Shown here: piece after piece, positions 1-12,377 of the stretch
Layout of the letters: the number at the start of each line of letters is the position of its first letter
Position numbering within the stretch: the first letter of the stretch is position 1
Assembly: GCF_006539165.1 (NCBI RefSeq)
Contig: NZ_BJMM01000002.1
Span: 62,001 to 126,000 of the forward strand
DNA length: 64,000 bases
Reading direction: 5' to 3'
Source: Streptomyces cacaoi
Lineage (GTDB): Bacteria > Actinomycetota > Actinomycetes > Streptomycetales > Streptomycetaceae
Position numbers and translations under genes: made by a program
The notes under the pieces: generated by a model
Database searches by the model: none
The model's input: the letters and a program-made list of their open reading frames with translations, nothing else
Told to the model about the DNA's origin: nothing

Positions 1-519
1 GAGCGCCAGCAGACTGATCGCCACGGCCAGGCCGGCCCTGTCCTTGCCGGCCGCGCAGTGCATCAGGGCCGGGACGCTGTCCTCCGCCAGCGCGTGCAGG
101 ATGCGGCTGTGCTCGGCCGTACGCGCGCCGATCATGGAGCGGTAGGAGTCGGTCATCCGGGCGGCGGCACGGCCCTCGCCGAGCAGCTCGCGCAGCTGCT
201 GGAGTTCGCCCTCGCGGACCATCTGCCAGAACTCCTTGCCGCTGGCCGGGTCGCTGAGCGGGATGTTGAGGTTGCGCACCCCCGGCAGCTCCACGTCCGG
301 GCCCTCCATGGCCTGGTCGGCGGCGTTGCGGAAGTCGAAGACGGTGTGCAGCCCGAGGCCGCCGAGGTAGGCCGCGTCCTCGTCGGTCGCGTGTGCCAGG
401 TGGCCGCTGCGGTAGAGGACGCCCTTGCGTACCCGCCGGCCGTCCACGGTGGGCAGCCCGCCCACGTCACGGAAGTTGCGGACACCGGACAGCAGCGTCT
501 CGGCGGGCTCCTGGCTCAC
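1..519 (-). CDS. Tyrosine-protein phosphatase family protein (3' end cut by window)
   Basis: This is the N-terminal 173 residues of a protein-tyrosine-phosphatase-like enzyme; the rest lies left of position 1. Near the window edge the translation contains MHCAAGKDRAG, the HCX5R P-loop that forms the catalytic cysteine phosphate pocket, with a lysine after the glycine as in the bacterial Y_phosphatase3/DSP-type family. The N-terminus has the family's NFRDVGGLPT motif and an LYRSGHL segment. The GTG at 519 is chosen because GAGGAG lies just upstream with normal spacing. It is transcribed divergently from the AlkB-like gene. Substrate is unknown; members act on phosphotyrosine or phosphoinositides. 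Family call is secure, role is not. Confidence 0.85.
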   Translation of the reverse strand, partial: MSQEPAETLLSGVRNFRDVGGLPTVDGRRVRKGVLYRSGHLAHATDEDAAYLGGLGLHTVFDFRNAADQAMEGPDVELPGVRNLNIPLSDPASGKEFWQMVREGELQQLRELLGEGRAAARMTDSYRSMIGARTAEHSRILHALAEDSVPALMHCAAGKDRAGLAVAISLLAL

Positions 520-637
520 GGGGGCTCCTCGGATGTGCGACGACCGTTCGTTCGACCATACGGCATGAGTGCCGGGGGCAATCATCCCCTCGTACCGCCC
601 CGGGCGGCCACCGTCCGGCACGGGCGACCATGGAGTC

Positions 638-1297
638 GTGAGCACCGACGAGCTGTTCCCCGCACCTCCGGCGCAGATCGCCCCGGGCGCCGTCCACCTG
701 CCCGGATGGCTGGACGCCGCCGCCCAGCGCGAGCTGCTGCGGGCGGCCCGGGAGTGGGCCCTGCCGCCGGCCGGGCTGCGCACCGTGCGGATGCCGCGCG
801 GCGGTGAGATGTCCGTGCGCCAGCTGAGCCTCGGCCGCCACTGGTTCCCCTACGGCTACGCCCCCACGGTGGTCGACGGCGGGGGAGAGCCGGTGAAGCC
901 GTTCCCGGAGTGGCTGGGGGAGTGGGCGCGTGCCGCGGTGCGGGACGCGGCCGCCGTGGCGGACGGGCTCGTCCCCGGGGAGGCCCCGGCGTACGACATC
1001 GCGCTGGTGAACTTCTACGACGCGGCGGCGCGCATGGGCATGCACCGGGACAGCGACGAGCGGTCGCAGGCGCCGGTGGTCTCCTTCAGCCTCGGCGACT
1101 CCTGTGTGTTCCGCTTCGGGAACACGCACGCGCGTGGCAGGCCCTGGTCCGACACCGTGCTGCGCAGCGGGGACGCCTTCGTCTTCGGCGGGCCGGGGCG
1201 CATGGCCTACCACGGGGTGCCGCGTACCGAGCCGGGCTCGGGGCCGGAGTGGCTGGGGTTGCGCGGGCGGATCAATGTGACGGTGCGGGAGTTTTGA
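638..1297 (+). CDS. alkB: AlkB-like 2-oxoglutarate/Fe(II) dioxygenase
   Basis: Predicted 219-residue oxidative demethylase of the AlkB family, which removes alkyl groups from damaged DNA or RNA bases using Fe(II), O2 and 2-oxoglutarate. Visible ligands are the HRDSDE segment (His-X-Asp iron ligands), a later His in MAYHGVPR, and the RGRINVTVR stretch with the two arginines that bind 2-oxoglutarate. The NFYD motif before the iron site also fits. The length matches compact bacterial AlkB. I place the start at GTG 638, two bases after GGAG; the frame is open further upstream but the extra residues look non-coding. A hairpin with a pyrimidine tail follows the gene. Confidence 0.85.
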   Translation: MSTDELFPAPPAQIAPGAVHLPGWLDAAAQRELLRAAREWALPPAGLRTVRMPRGGEMSVRQLSLGRHWFPYGYAPTVVDGGGEPVKPFPEWLGEWARAAVRDAAAVADGLVPGEAPAYDIALVNFYDAAARMGMHRDSDERSQAPVVSFSLGDSCVFRFGNTHARGRPWSDTVLRSGDAFVFGGPGRMAYHGVPRTEPGSGPEWLGLRGRINVTVREF

Positions 1298-1339
1298 ACA
1301 CCGGCCGGTACGGGGCGAGTTGGGGACAGCCACGACGTC

Positions 1340-1360
1340 AACCGGAAACCCGGTTTCTTC
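1340..1360 (+). terminator. Candidate intrinsic terminator after alkB
   Basis: The arms AACCGG and CCGGTT are separated by AAAC and followed by TTCTTC. The stem is short, but its position about 40 nt past the alkB stop and the T-rich tail suit a weak terminator separating it from the conservon. Confidence 0.4.
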
Positions 1361-1498
1361 ACTCGTTCGAAGGTGGCGAGGGGTAGCGAATAGCTCGTCC
1401 CGGCCCAGCGGGGGTCACGGAGAGGGCTAGCGTTGCCACGGCTCGTCACTGCCACCCCAGAACTTCTTCACCCGGCCCACAAGTTCTCCGAGGACCCG

Positions 1499-4453
1499 AT
1501 GCCTGAACCCCCGAGCTATCCGGCGCAGACAGGAAGGGGAACCTCCTCTCCCGCATCCGTTCCGTCCGCTGCGGCAGGTTCCGCCGTTTCCGTCGATTCC
1601 GCCGGTCCTGCTGGTCCCGCCGGGCGCACCCGGACGCCCGGCGCCCGGCGGCGGCACGGCAGGGCCCCGGCGCGTGAGAGCACCGGCGACGCGGCGGTGC
1701 GTCACCGGCTGGTGCGCCTCGCCGTCCTGCCCGCCACGCTGATCGCCGTCGTGGCGGCGGCCGTGGTCGCCTATGTGCTGCGGGTCGGCGGCGGCCTCGG
1801 CCCGGACGGTACGCCCGGGACCGCCGGCTCACCGGCCGCTCCCGTCTGGGGTGTACTGGCCGGCAGCCTGCTGCTGGTGTGCGCGGTCGTCGGCACGGCC
1901 GCCGCCCTCGCCTCCGCCGAGGCGCGGCGCACCGCCGAGCGCTGCACGGCACTGCGCCGCAGCCTGTCGCGCGGTCACAGCGAACTCCGGGCGATGCTGC
2001 GCCAGTTGGAGCGGGGTGAGCGTCCCGTGGCACGCACCGGGCTGCCGGAGGGCGAGCCCACCGGGGACGCGCTGGATCTGCTGGCCCACCAGACGGCGCA
2101 CGCCCAGCGGGCCGCCGAGGACGCCGTCGCGGAGGCGGCGGCGCTGGTCCGCAACGCCTACAGCGGCAGCGAGGAGAAGGTCGAGGTCTTCGTCAACCTC
2201 GCCCGCAGGCTCCAGTCGCTCGTCCACCGGGAGATCGAGCTGCTGGACGAGCTGGAGAACGAGGTCGAGGACCCCGATCTGCTCAAGGGCCTCTTCCACG
2301 TCGACCATCTGGCGACGCGGATCCGGCGGCACGCGGAGAATCTGGCCGTCCTCGGCGGCGCCGTCTCCCGGCGGCAGTGGACGCGCCCGGTCGGGATGAC
2401 GGAGGTGCTGCGCTCGGCCATCGCGGAGGTCGAGCAGTACCCCCGGGTGAAGCTGGTCCCCCCGATCGAGGGCACCCTGCGCGGGCACGCCGTCGCCGAC
2501 GTGATCCATCTGCTGGCCGAACTCATCGAGAACGCCACGGTGTTCTCCGCCCCGCAGACGCAGGTCCTGCTGCGCGCCCAGTACGTCACCTCCGGCCTCG
2601 CCATCGAGGTCGAGGACCGCGGCCTGGGCATGACGGCGGACGAGCAGAACCATATGAACGCGGTGCTCTCCGAACCCGGCCGGATCGACGTCCCCGATCT
2701 GCTGCGGGACGGCAGGATCGGCCTGTTCGTCGTCTCGGCACTGGCCCGGCGGCACAGCGTGGTCGTCCAGTTGCAGAGCAACATCTACGGCGGCGTCCAG
2801 GCCGTGCTGGTGGTACCGCGCGAGCTGCTCGGTGAGGAGAGTGGCGGGGACGCGGGTGTGAGCGCGGGCGTCGGCGTCGGTGAGGGGACCCCGGGGCACG
2901 CGGTGCCGCCCGCGGGGAACGGGGCTCCGGCTGCCGGGAGTTCGGGGGACCCGGAGAACGTGGCGCCTGCCGGGGGCGTGGGGCGCTCCGGGGAGGTGGC
3001 TCCGCCCGGGAGCGCCGGGGGGTCGGGGAACGTGGCTCCGCCTGCTGGCAGTGCCGGGAGTGCTGCTCCGTCTGCTGGGAGTGCTGGCAGTGCCGGCAGT
3101 GCTGGGCGTACCGGGGGCCCGGGGGACACAGGGGACTCCGGCAAGGCCGGGGGCGTCGGTGATGCCGCGCACGTGGGGCGCGTCGGTGAGACGGGGCACG
3201 CCGCCGGGGCCGGGCACACCGGTGGTGCCGGGCACGTGAGGGAGCTCGGTGATGCCGGGCACGCCGGGCAGGTCGGCGGCGCGGGGCACACCAGCAACGC
3301 CGGGCATGCCGGGCACACCGTCAACGCCGGGCACGCTGGGCAGATCGGGGACTCGGAGCGTACCGGCAACGCTCGGCATGGCGGTGACGCAGGGCATGGC
3401 GGTGACGCCTCGAATCCCGGCGACGCCTCGCGCCCCGGTGACGCCGGGTACACCAGCGACGCGGGGAGCGTCGGGTACACCGACGGCGCGGGGCACACCG
3501 CCGACACGGGGAGCATCGGGTCCACCGGCTACCCCGGCGACGCAGGGCGCTTCGGGGATGCCGCGCACGCGGAGCAGGCCGGTAACGCAGAGCATGTCCG
3601 CGGTGCACGGGACAGCAGGGGCAGTGGGGGCGGCGGAGGCAGCGCGGGTGGTGGGCTCGCCGGGGAAGCCGTGGGTGGGGCGGTCGTCGGGCCGGTGGGG
3701 TTCGTCGGTGCGCCGGGTGGTCCCGGTGCCGGCCCCGGCGGGGCCTCCGCCGCCGACGTGCCGCAGGACGCCGTCGGGGACGCGCCGGGCACGGCCGACC
3801 CGCGGCCCGTCGGCGGGGAGCCCGTGCCGCGCCGCCCGTATCCGTTTCCCGCGCAGCCGTCGGCCGCCGCCCGGCAGGGCACGTCCGGCGTCCACGGCCG
3901 GGCGCCGCTGCCGCGGGAGGCGGCGCCACCGGAGGCCTCCGCTGCCGGGGCCGCCGCGCCGCTCCCCGAGGAGGCGGCGCCCGGCCCGGTCGACGACTCC
4001 GGCCGGCCGCGGCTGCCCAAGCGCCGTAAGCAGCAGCACATCGTGCCCGAGCTGCGGGAGCCCCCCGCCTGGGTGGCGGCGGCCCGTGCCGGTACGCCGT
4101 ACGGCGCCGACAGCGCGGACGAGGGGCACGACCCCGGGCTGATGGCGGCCTTCCGCCGGGGCACCAGCCTCGCCGACGAACTCCCGGACGAGGCACCGGA
4201 ACCGGGCGGCGATCTCCCCGTGGACCGCGCGGACGTCCCCGCGGCTCCGCACGCCGACGCGACCGCGGGCCCGCGCCCCGACGAGCCCGGCACGGGCCCG
4301 GTCGCCCGGCACCGCCGTACCGGCGGCCCGGGCCCCGCCGGTGCCGACCGGCCAGCTCCCTCGTCGGCCTCGTCGGCCTCGTCGGCCCCGCCGCCCCCGC
4401 CGTCCTCGCCGTCCCCGGCCACCGAAGGGGACGCCTCCCGCCCCGCTCGTTAG
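1499..4453 (+). CDS. cvnA: Conservon sensor-kinase-like protein CvnA with collagen-like tail
   Basis: This 984-residue first gene of a conservon is a membrane protein with a histidine-kinase-like core. Two transmembrane segments lie near residues 71-95 and 117-140, enclosing only a short Gly/Pro-rich loop, so no large extracellular sensor is present. A helical region (about 230-285) precedes a GHKL ATPase domain with the N box ELIENATVF and the G box DRGLGMT. From about residue 460 to 745 it has a Gly-X-X repeat rich in His, Ala, Ser and Asp, then a Pro/Ala-rich tail. The ATG at 1499 is preceded by GAGG. In known conservons CvnA works with CvnB-D in a membrane complex resembling eukaryotic G-protein signalling. 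The repeat is unusual for the family. Confidence 0.88.
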   Translation: MPEPPSYPAQTGRGTSSPASVPSAAAGSAVSVDSAGPAGPAGRTRTPGARRRHGRAPARESTGDAAVRHRLVRLAVLPATLIAVVAAAVVAYVLRVGGGLGPDGTPGTAGSPAAPVWGVLAGSLLLVCAVVGTAAALASAEARRTAERCTALRRSLSRGHSELRAMLRQLERGERPVARTGLPEGEPTGDALDLLAHQTAHAQRAAEDAVAEAAALVRNAYSGSEEKVEVFVNLARRLQSLVHREIELLDELENEVEDPDLLKGLFHVDHLATRIRRHAENLAVLGGAVSRRQWTRPVGMTEVLRSAIAEVEQYPRVKLVPPIEGTLRGHAVADVIHLLAELIENATVFSAPQTQVLLRAQYVTSGLAIEVEDRGLGMTADEQNHMNAVLSEPGRIDVPDLLRDGRIGLFVVSALARRHSVVVQLQSNIYGGVQAVLVVPRELLGEESGGDAGVSAGVGVGEGTPGHAVPPAGNGAPAAGSSGDPENVAPAGGVGRSGEVAPPGSAGGSGNVAPPAGSAGSAAPSAGSAGSAGSAGRTGGPGDTGDSGKAGGVGDAAHVGRVGETGHAAGAGHTGGAGHVRELGDAGHAGQVGGAGHTSNAGHAGHTVNAGHAGQIGDSERTGNARHGGDAGHGGDASNPGDASRPGDAGYTSDAGSVGYTDGAGHTADTGSIGSTGYPGDAGRFGDAAHAEQAGNAEHVRGARDSRGSGGGGGSAGGGLAGEAVGGAVVGPVGFVGAPGGPGAGPGGASAADVPQDAVGDAPGTADPRPVGGEPVPRRPYPFPAQPSAAARQGTSGVHGRAPLPREAAPPEASAAGAAAPLPEEAAPGPVDDSGRPRLPKRRKQQHIVPELREPPAWVAAARAGTPYGADSADEGHDPGLMAAFRRGTSLADELPDEAPEPGGDLPVDRADVPAAPHADATAGPRPDEPGTGPVARHRRTGGPGPAGADRPAPSSASSASSAPPPPPSSPSPATEGDASRPAR
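2881..3730 (+). repeat. Collagen-like Gly-X-X coding repeat in cvnA
   Basis: The DNA repeats short units such as GCCGGGCACGCC, giving Gly about every third residue with patterns AGH, AGQ and GDA. Histidine is frequent in the first half. Units are imperfect and mixed with Ser/Asp-rich versions. The frame is kept, so the tract is translated. Confidence 0.8.
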
Positions 4454-4485
4454 CGTGGCCCGCCCTCAAGGAGAACGACACGATC

Positions 4486-4914
4486 ATGGTGAGCGAAGCC
4501 CCCGTCGGGCACAGCACCGACCTCTCCTGGCTGTTGACCAACCTCGTCCAGCGCGTGCCGCACGCCGACAGCGCCATCCTGCTGTCCTCCGACGGACTGG
4601 TGAAGGCGGTGCACGGCCTGGAGCCGGACACCGCCGACCACATGGCCGCCCTCGCCTCCGGCCTCTACTCGCTGGCCCGCAGTGCGGGTGTACGGCTGGG
4701 GGACGGCGGTCAGGTGCGGCAGGTCGTGGTCGAGCTGGACACCTCCCTGCTGTTCGTCTCGACCGCCTGTCAGGGCGCGTGCCTGGCCGTGCTCGCCGGG
4801 CGCGAGGCGGACGCCGCCGTGCTGGGCTACGAGATGACGATGCTCGTCAAGAGCGTCAAGCCGTACCTCGGTACGCCGCCCCGGCGGCCGGCCGGGCACC
4901 GGGGCTCCGCGTGA
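4486..4914 (+). CDS. cvnB: Roadblock/LC7 domain protein CvnB
   Basis: A 142-residue Roadblock/LC7 (MglB-like) protein. The fold is recognisable from LSWLLTNLVQRVPHADSAIL, followed by the LLSSDGL motif and a central strand LLFVSTA. Proteins of this family regulate small Ras-like GTPases, and in conservons CvnB pairs with the GTPase CvnD. An AAGGAG sequence precedes the ATG. The gene starts 32 nt after cvnA and its stop overlaps the GTG of cvnC, so it sits in one operon. Length and position are typical. Confidence 0.92.
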   Translation: MVSEAPVGHSTDLSWLLTNLVQRVPHADSAILLSSDGLVKAVHGLEPDTADHMAALASGLYSLARSAGVRLGDGGQVRQVVVELDTSLLFVSTACQGACLAVLAGREADAAVLGYEMTMLVKSVKPYLGTPPRRPAGHRGSA

Positions 4915-5396
4915 CCCCTCCCGCGGGACCTCCCGCGGGTTCTCCGCCGGGTCCTTCCCCGGGCACCGGGCTGCCCCGCCGGGTGTCCGCCCGCCCCAAG
5001 CCGCGGGCGGACGCCGCCGGTGTCCTGGGCGCTCCGCCGCTGCTCGACGGCGCCGCCGGCCGGCTGGTGCGGCCGTACACGGTCAGCGGGGGGCGCACCC
5101 GGCCGACGGCCGACTTCGATCTGATGACGCTGGTCATGGCGACCGGTGACCGGCCGCAGGGCTATCTCGGGCCGGACCACACCCGGGTGCTGGGGCTGTG
5201 CCGCGGGCCGGTGTCGGTGGCCGAACTCGCCGCGCAGATACGGCTGCCGGCCGTTGTCACCAAGGTCCTGCTGTCGGATCTCGCCGACTGCGGGGCGATC
5301 CGTGCCCGGGCGCCCGTGCGCGCGCCGCTGGGCCCGGACCCGACCGATCGAGAGCTGCTGGAGGCGGTGCTGGATGGGCTCCGTAGACGACTCTGA
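4911..5396 (+). CDS. cvnC: DUF742 protein CvnC
   Basis: A 161-residue DUF742 protein, third member of the conservon. After a Pro-rich N-terminus comes the family signature LVRPYTVSGGRT, then a winged-helix-like part (LCRGPVSVAELAAQIRLP and VVTKVLLSDLADCGAI), ending in LLEAVLDGLRRRL. The start is GTG 4911, overlapping the cvnB stop by 4 nt. The biochemical function of DUF742 is unresolved; it is thought to bridge CvnA/B and the GTPase. Its end overlaps the start of cvnD by 23 nt, implying coupled translation. Confidence 0.9.
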   Translation: MTPPAGPPAGSPPGPSPGTGLPRRVSARPKPRADAAGVLGAPPLLDGAAGRLVRPYTVSGGRTRPTADFDLMTLVMATGDRPQGYLGPDHTRVLGLCRGPVSVAELAAQIRLPAVVTKVLLSDLADCGAIRARAPVRAPLGPDPTDRELLEAVLDGLRRRL

Positions 5397-6045
5397 GACG
5401 TGCGCGGCGTCCGGCGGCGCCCCCGGGCCGTGGGACGACGAGGGGCCCGTGTTCCCCACCGCGCTGAAGATCCTGGTCGCCGGTGGTTTCGGGGTGGGCA
5501 AGACGACCTTCGTCGGTGCGGTCAGCGAGATCGCGCCGCTCAGCACCGAGGAGCTGCTCACCCAGGTCAGCGCCCGCACGGACGATCTGTCGGGGGTGGA
5601 GCAGAAGACCACGACCACCGTGGCCATGGACTTCGGACGCATCACCCTGAGCACCGAACACGTCCTCTACCTCTTCGGCACCCCCGGGCAGGAACGCTTC
5701 TGGTTCCTGTGGGACGAGCTGTCCGAGGGCGCGCTGGGCGCGGTGGTGCTGGCGGACACCCGCAGGCTCGAACACTGCTTCGCCGCCGTGGACTTCTTCG
5801 AACGCCGGGGCATCGGATTCGTCGTCGCCGTCAACGAGTTCGACGGTTCCCACCACTACGACCCGGAGGAGGTCCGTGCCGCCGTCGACCTCGAACCCGA
5901 GGTGCCGGTCGTGCTGTGCGACGCACGGCAGGCCGCCTCGGGCACCCGTGTCCTCGTCACCCTGGTCCAGCATCTGATCGACACCTGGAGTCCCCATGCC
6001 TCCGACCTCGTACGACCCGACCAGCCATCTGCTCCTCACCCCTGA
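5374..6045 (+). CDS. cvnD: Conservon small GTPase CvnD
   Basis: A 223-residue MglA/Ras-like GTP-binding protein. The P-loop reads GGFGVGKTTF near residue 36, the DxxG region appears as FGTPGQERF, and the usual NKxD guanine motif is represented by VNEFDG, a variant common in conservon GTPases. It is expected to switch between GTP and GDP states under control of CvnB and CvnC. The ATG at 5374 lies inside the end of cvnC, the normal arrangement for these operons. Its 3' end overlaps the GAF gene by 50 nt. Confidence 0.9.
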   Translation: MGSVDDSETCAASGGAPGPWDDEGPVFPTALKILVAGGFGVGKTTFVGAVSEIAPLSTEELLTQVSARTDDLSGVEQKTTTTVAMDFGRITLSTEHVLYLFGTPGQERFWFLWDELSEGALGAVVLADTRRLEHCFAAVDFFERRGIGFVVAVNEFDGSHHYDPEEVRAAVDLEPEVPVVLCDARQAASGTRVLVTLVQHLIDTWSPHASDLVRPDQPSAPHP

Positions 6046-6604
6046 GGACACCGAGGCGCCGCGCCGTGTGGTGCGGCTGCGCGCGCTGGGCCTGGGCGAG
6101 GCGCCGGTACCCGAGTTCGACGAGTTCGCGCGCCGGCTCGCCGGTGTGACCTCGGCGCCCTTCGCGATGGTCAACTTCATCGACGAACACCGCCAGTACT
6201 TCGCGGGCCTGTACACCCCGGCGGACGGCCGGGCCGTCGAACTCGACCCCTCGGTACGGCCGACGGCGCGCCCCGGCCGGGTCATGGCCCGCGACCACGG
6301 GTACTGCCCGCACGTCGTCGTCCGCCGCAAGGCGCTGGTGCTGGAGGACGTGTGCGACTATCCGCGCTTCGCCGGCAATCCCGTCGTCGACGAGATCGGC
6401 ATCCGCTCCTATCTCGGCGCGCCCCTCATCGACCGCACGGGCATGACGCTGGGCACGGTGTGCGTGGTGGACCGGGAGCCCCGGCCCTGGGGGCGCCAGG
6501 GGCTGGAGACCATCAAGGCGATGGCGGCGGAACTGGTGGAGCGGATCCACCGCCGGGAGGACGCCGGGCGGTCCGGGCGAGAGGACCTCAACGCCGGAGC
6601 GTGA
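5996..6604 (+). CDS. GAF-domain protein in conservon position five
   Basis: A 202-residue protein dominated by one GAF domain (about residues 20-185), with the segments FAMVNFIDEHRQYFAG, ARDHGYCPHVV and YLGAPLIDRTGMTLGTVCVVD. These resemble GAF domains of bacterial sensor and phytochrome-related proteins, including a conserved Cys in YCPHV. There is no kinase, cyclase or DNA-binding output domain, so it is probably an accessory sensor or small-molecule-binding partner of the conservon. The fifth slot of conservons often holds a cytochrome P450 instead. The 50-nt overlap with cvnD argues for co-expression. The ligand is unknown. Confidence 0.82.
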   Translation: MPPTSYDPTSHLLLTPEDTEAPRRVVRLRALGLGEAPVPEFDEFARRLAGVTSAPFAMVNFIDEHRQYFAGLYTPADGRAVELDPSVRPTARPGRVMARDHGYCPHVVVRRKALVLEDVCDYPRFAGNPVVDEIGIRSYLGAPLIDRTGMTLGTVCVVDREPRPWGRQGLETIKAMAAELVERIHRREDAGRSGREDLNAGA

Positions 6605-11338
<4,734 letters not shown>

Positions 11339-11378
11339 TCCGCGCGGCCGGACCAGGTGAGCGGCGAAGGGGCTGGAT

Positions 11379-12311
11379 GTGACGCAGCGGCACGACGACT
11401 TCACGACGGTGGCGGACGGGACCCGGGTGGCGACCTACACCTGGCTCCCCGAAGGGGACGTACGCGCCCTCGTGCAGATCGCCCACGGCGCCGCCGAACA
11501 CGCCCAGCGCTACGACAGGTTCGCCCGCCATCTGGCCGGCAGCGGCTTCGCCGTCGTGGCCTCGGACCACCGGGGCCACGGCGCGACCGCCCGGGAGACC
11601 GGGGGCTACGGCGCGGTCGGTGCCGAGGGCTGGCGCACGACCGTCGCCGACCTGAAGGAGATCGGCGACCGGACGCGTGCCCGGATGCCCTCCGACGCGC
11701 CGTACTTCCTCCTCGGCCACAGCATGGGCTCCCAGCTGGCCCGGGACTGGGCGCAGGAGTACGCCGCCGACACGGGCATCGCCGGGCTGGTCCTCTCCGG
11801 CACCTTCCGTTCGCTGCCCTTCAGCGAGCCCGAGAGCGACATCCGGCGGCTGGAGGCGGAGATCGAGAGCGGCGGGCGCGACGCCGTCTCGCAGTTCGTG
11901 CCCGAGCTGTTCGGCTCGTTCAACGACCCCTTCGCACACCGCACCGGCTACGAATGGCTCTCCCGGGACCCCGCCGAGGTCGACGCCTACGTCCGGGACG
12001 AGCGCTGCGGCTTCCCCTTCGGTGCCGGCCTCTCGCTGGACTGGGTGCGCGGCGTGCGCAAGATCAACGACCCGGAGCAGTTCGCCCGCATCCCGCGGGA
12101 GCTGCCCGTGCACATCGCCGTCGGCGAGCTGGACCCGTGCCACCAGGGCCTGACGCTCGTCCACGAACTCCTGGAGGACTTCCGCTACCGGGGGCAGCAC
12201 GATCTGAGCTGGCACGCGTATCCCGGCGCGCGGCACGAGATCCTCAACGAGACCGACCGGGACCAGGTGCAGGCCGATCTGCTGGAGTGGTTCGAGAGCC
12301 ACCTGGGCTGA
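11379..12311 (+). CDS. Alpha/beta hydrolase, monoacylglycerol-lipase-like
   Basis: A 310-residue serine hydrolase of the lysophospholipase/monoacylglycerol lipase group (Hydrolase_4). The oxyanion motif is QIAHGAAEHAQRY, the nucleophile elbow is GHSMGS, and the rest of the triad is ELDPCHQG (Asp) and ARHEIL (His). A lid-like helical insertion occupies about residues 145-220. No signal peptide is visible. GTG 11379 is preceded by GAAGGGG. It follows the beta-galactosidase by 40 nt on the same strand and may be co-transcribed, without an obvious functional link. It is convergent with the c-di-GMP gene. Confidence 0.87.
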   Translation: MTQRHDDFTTVADGTRVATYTWLPEGDVRALVQIAHGAAEHAQRYDRFARHLAGSGFAVVASDHRGHGATARETGGYGAVGAEGWRTTVADLKEIGDRTRARMPSDAPYFLLGHSMGSQLARDWAQEYAADTGIAGLVLSGTFRSLPFSEPESDIRRLEAEIESGGRDAVSQFVPELFGSFNDPFAHRTGYEWLSRDPAEVDAYVRDERCGFPFGAGLSLDWVRGVRKINDPEQFARIPRELPVHIAVGELDPCHQGLTLVHELLEDFRYRGQHDLSWHAYPGARHEILNETDRDQVQADLLEWFESHLG

Positions 12312-12377
12312 GCCCCTCCGGGAGCCGCGCGCCGGGCGCCGGGGGAGCGCGCCGCGCGGGCGGCCCGGCGGCGGCCG

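Noticed and set aside
1829..4312. An 827-codon open frame antisense to cvnA, with repetitive GVPG-like sequence
   Set aside because: The repetition mirrors the Gly repeat of CvnA read backwards; no start signal or family is seen.
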